From: Bacteroidota bacterium | Lineage (GTDB): Bacteria; Bacteroidota; Ignavibacteria; Ignavibacteriales; Melioribacteraceae | DNA length: 6,844 nucleotides | Assembly: GCA_023381535.1 (NCBI GenBank) | Contig: JAMCSN010000223.1 | Location: 1-6,844 of the forward strand | Direction: 5' to 3' | Part shown: positions 5,970 through 6,844 of the stretch, piece after piece | How positions within the stretch are numbered: position 1 is the stretch's first letter | How the letters are laid out: every line of letters starts with the position of its first letter | The notes under the pieces: generated by a model | Seen by the model: the letters and a program-made list of their open reading frames with translations, nothing else | What the model was told of the DNA's origin: nothing | The model's database searches: none | Position numbers and translations under genes: made by a program

Positions 5970-6844
5970 TTATTTAGCGGTAAAATCGATTGAGATAATT
6001 GACTGCGGGTTAGTTTCCCAGTTATTCAGCAAGTTCAAAAATTCAGTAAAGGTAAGTGTATTTCCATTTTCATTGGTGATTTGTATTCTATCAGGAGTAA
6101 TTTGACCACTCAATAATTTGTTAACAAATTCTTGACTGACCTTACCGGAAATTAAATTTGCTAGTCTAACCAAATCCGGATTAGCAATATTTGAAGAAGA
6201 ATTCCCGGACTGACTTAACCTAAACGTAACCAGTGGGCTACGCAAAGTCGATCCGCCTCCAGGTCCGGTAATTACGGCTGTAACTGCCATGACAACTTGA
6301 TCTCCACCAACCCATTGGCGATCGAGAATTGAACTCAGGTTAACGGTTAAATTTGTTCCAACATCCTTGTCATTTATAAATGGATTGCCAGCATTAAGAG
6401 CATCTTCGGGACTGGGAGAGCCTGACGGAATTACATTAGCACGTATTCGATAACTCGTTGCACCCGTAACAGCAGTCCACTGGGCCTGAACATTACCAAC
6501 ATCGTAAGTTGATCCCTCAATTGGAGAAAAAATAGTTATAGTTTGAGCAGGGTTTAAGAAAGACAGTACTTTCGGTTCGGCGCTTGCCAGAAAATTAGAA
6601 TTACCGTCTAGCAATTCTAGATTAATAGTTACTTTGCCGGTCGGTTTGCCCTTCCTAATTAAATCTTCAGCAAGACTTTTATCCCCTTCTGCAGTGGCAA
6701 TTCTAATCTCCGAATTCCCAATTTCATCGTTAAAGAAACTTCTTGCCTTAAATTTTTCAGTTGTGAAAGTCACAAGCTGTCGTGAAGCAGAATTCTCATC
6801 ACTCTGCCAATCAACAACTCCTTTAATAATTACATCTTGTCCTT
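5970..6844 (-). CDS. Envelope protein with Ig/FN3-like domain, C-terminal part (5' end outside window)
   Basis: The frame stays open to the right edge (first full codon at 6840-6842), so 290 residues are visible and the N-terminus, with any signal peptide, lies outside. The GTG at 6771-6773 is an internal Val codon and not a convincing start, since the reading GQDVIIKGVVDWQSDENSASRQL continues through it. Visible residues 1 to about 95 form a beta-rich region with KVTINLELLDG. Residues about 98-210 look like an Ig/FN3-type sandwich, with ITIFSPIEGSTYD followed by VQAQWTAVTGATSYRIRANV, the familiar pattern in which a Trp in strand B precedes a YxIR strand, and closing with SPLVTFRLSQ. A Ser/Asn-rich linker leads to a helical tail (about 220-276: DLVRLANLISGKVSQEFVNKLLSGQ and FTEFLNLLNNW). 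No enzyme motif is visible. It is probably a secreted or periplasmic binding or scaffold protein, first of the visible operon genes. The specific function is unknown. Confidence 0.8.
   Translation of the reverse strand, partial: GQDVIIKGVVDWQSDENSASRQLVTFTTEKFKARSFFNDEIGNSEIRIATAEGDKSLAEDLIRKGKPTGKVTINLELLDGNSNFLASAEPKVLSFLNPAQTITIFSPIEGSTYDVGNVQAQWTAVTGATSYRIRANVIPSGSPSPEDALNAGNPFINDKDVGTNLTVNLSSILDRQWVGGDQVVMAVTAVITGPGGGSTLRSPLVTFRLSQSGNSSSNIANPDLVRLANLISGKVSQEFVNKLLSGQITPDRIQITNENGNTLTFTEFLNLLNNWETNPQSIISIDFTAK

Larger units (their letters stand above)
555..6844 (-). other. Predicted four-gene operon: Ig-like protein, FecR, barrel, CHASE2 cyclase
   Basis: Four minus-strand genes follow each other with gaps of 14, 28 and 12 bp. 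There is no terminator-like hairpin with a T-run and no obvious promoter in the gaps. Three products are predicted to be exported and the fourth has a large periplasmic sensor, so they plausibly act at the same place. The promoter and possibly more genes lie beyond the right edge. Co-transcription is inferred from spacing only. Confidence 0.75.

Noticed and set aside
6771..6773. GTG as the start of the Ig/FN3-like gene
   Set aside because: The reading frame continues without a stop to the right edge with protein-like sequence, and no ribosome binding site precedes the GTG; the gene is cut by the window.

Overview
The window holds five protein-coding genes and almost no non-coding DNA. The organism is most likely an AT-leaning Gram-negative bacterium of the FCB group (Bacteroidota, Chlorobiota or Ignavibacteriota). 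This is inferred from the LptF/LptG-type permease and outer-membrane barrel, the weak or missing Shine-Dalgarno sequences, and the combination of Ig-like, FecR and CHASE2-cyclase proteins. The lineage is not proven by anything in the window.

Layout. On the plus strand, positions 2-544 carry the 3' end of an LptF/LptG-family lipopolysaccharide export permease, which enters from the left edge. It converges, with only 10 bp between stop codons, on a run of four minus-strand genes that fills the rest of the window. In transcription order (right to left) these are: (1) the C-terminal 290 residues of an envelope protein with an Ig/FN3-like domain, cut by the right edge; (2) a 235-residue exported FecR-domain protein; (3) an 810-residue protein with a signal peptide, two probable Ig-like domains and a long predicted outer-membrane beta-barrel, whose family I do not recognise; (4) a 739-residue CHASE2 receptor adenylate cyclase. 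The gaps between these four genes are 14, 28 and 12 bp, so they very probably form one operon. Its promoter lies beyond the right edge.

How the genes may work together. The first three products are predicted to sit in the periplasm or outer membrane. The fourth has a large periplasmic CHASE2 sensor and a cytoplasmic class III cyclase with every catalytic position present. The simplest reading is an envelope-to-cytoplasm signalling unit, in which the barrel, FecR and Ig-like proteins sense or assemble something at the cell surface and CHASE2 turns it into a cAMP signal. CHASE2 cyclases and FecR proteins are known as separate families. The four-part arrangement with this barrel is the most interesting item here. 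No RNA genes, CRISPR arrays, insertion sequences or convincing terminators were seen.
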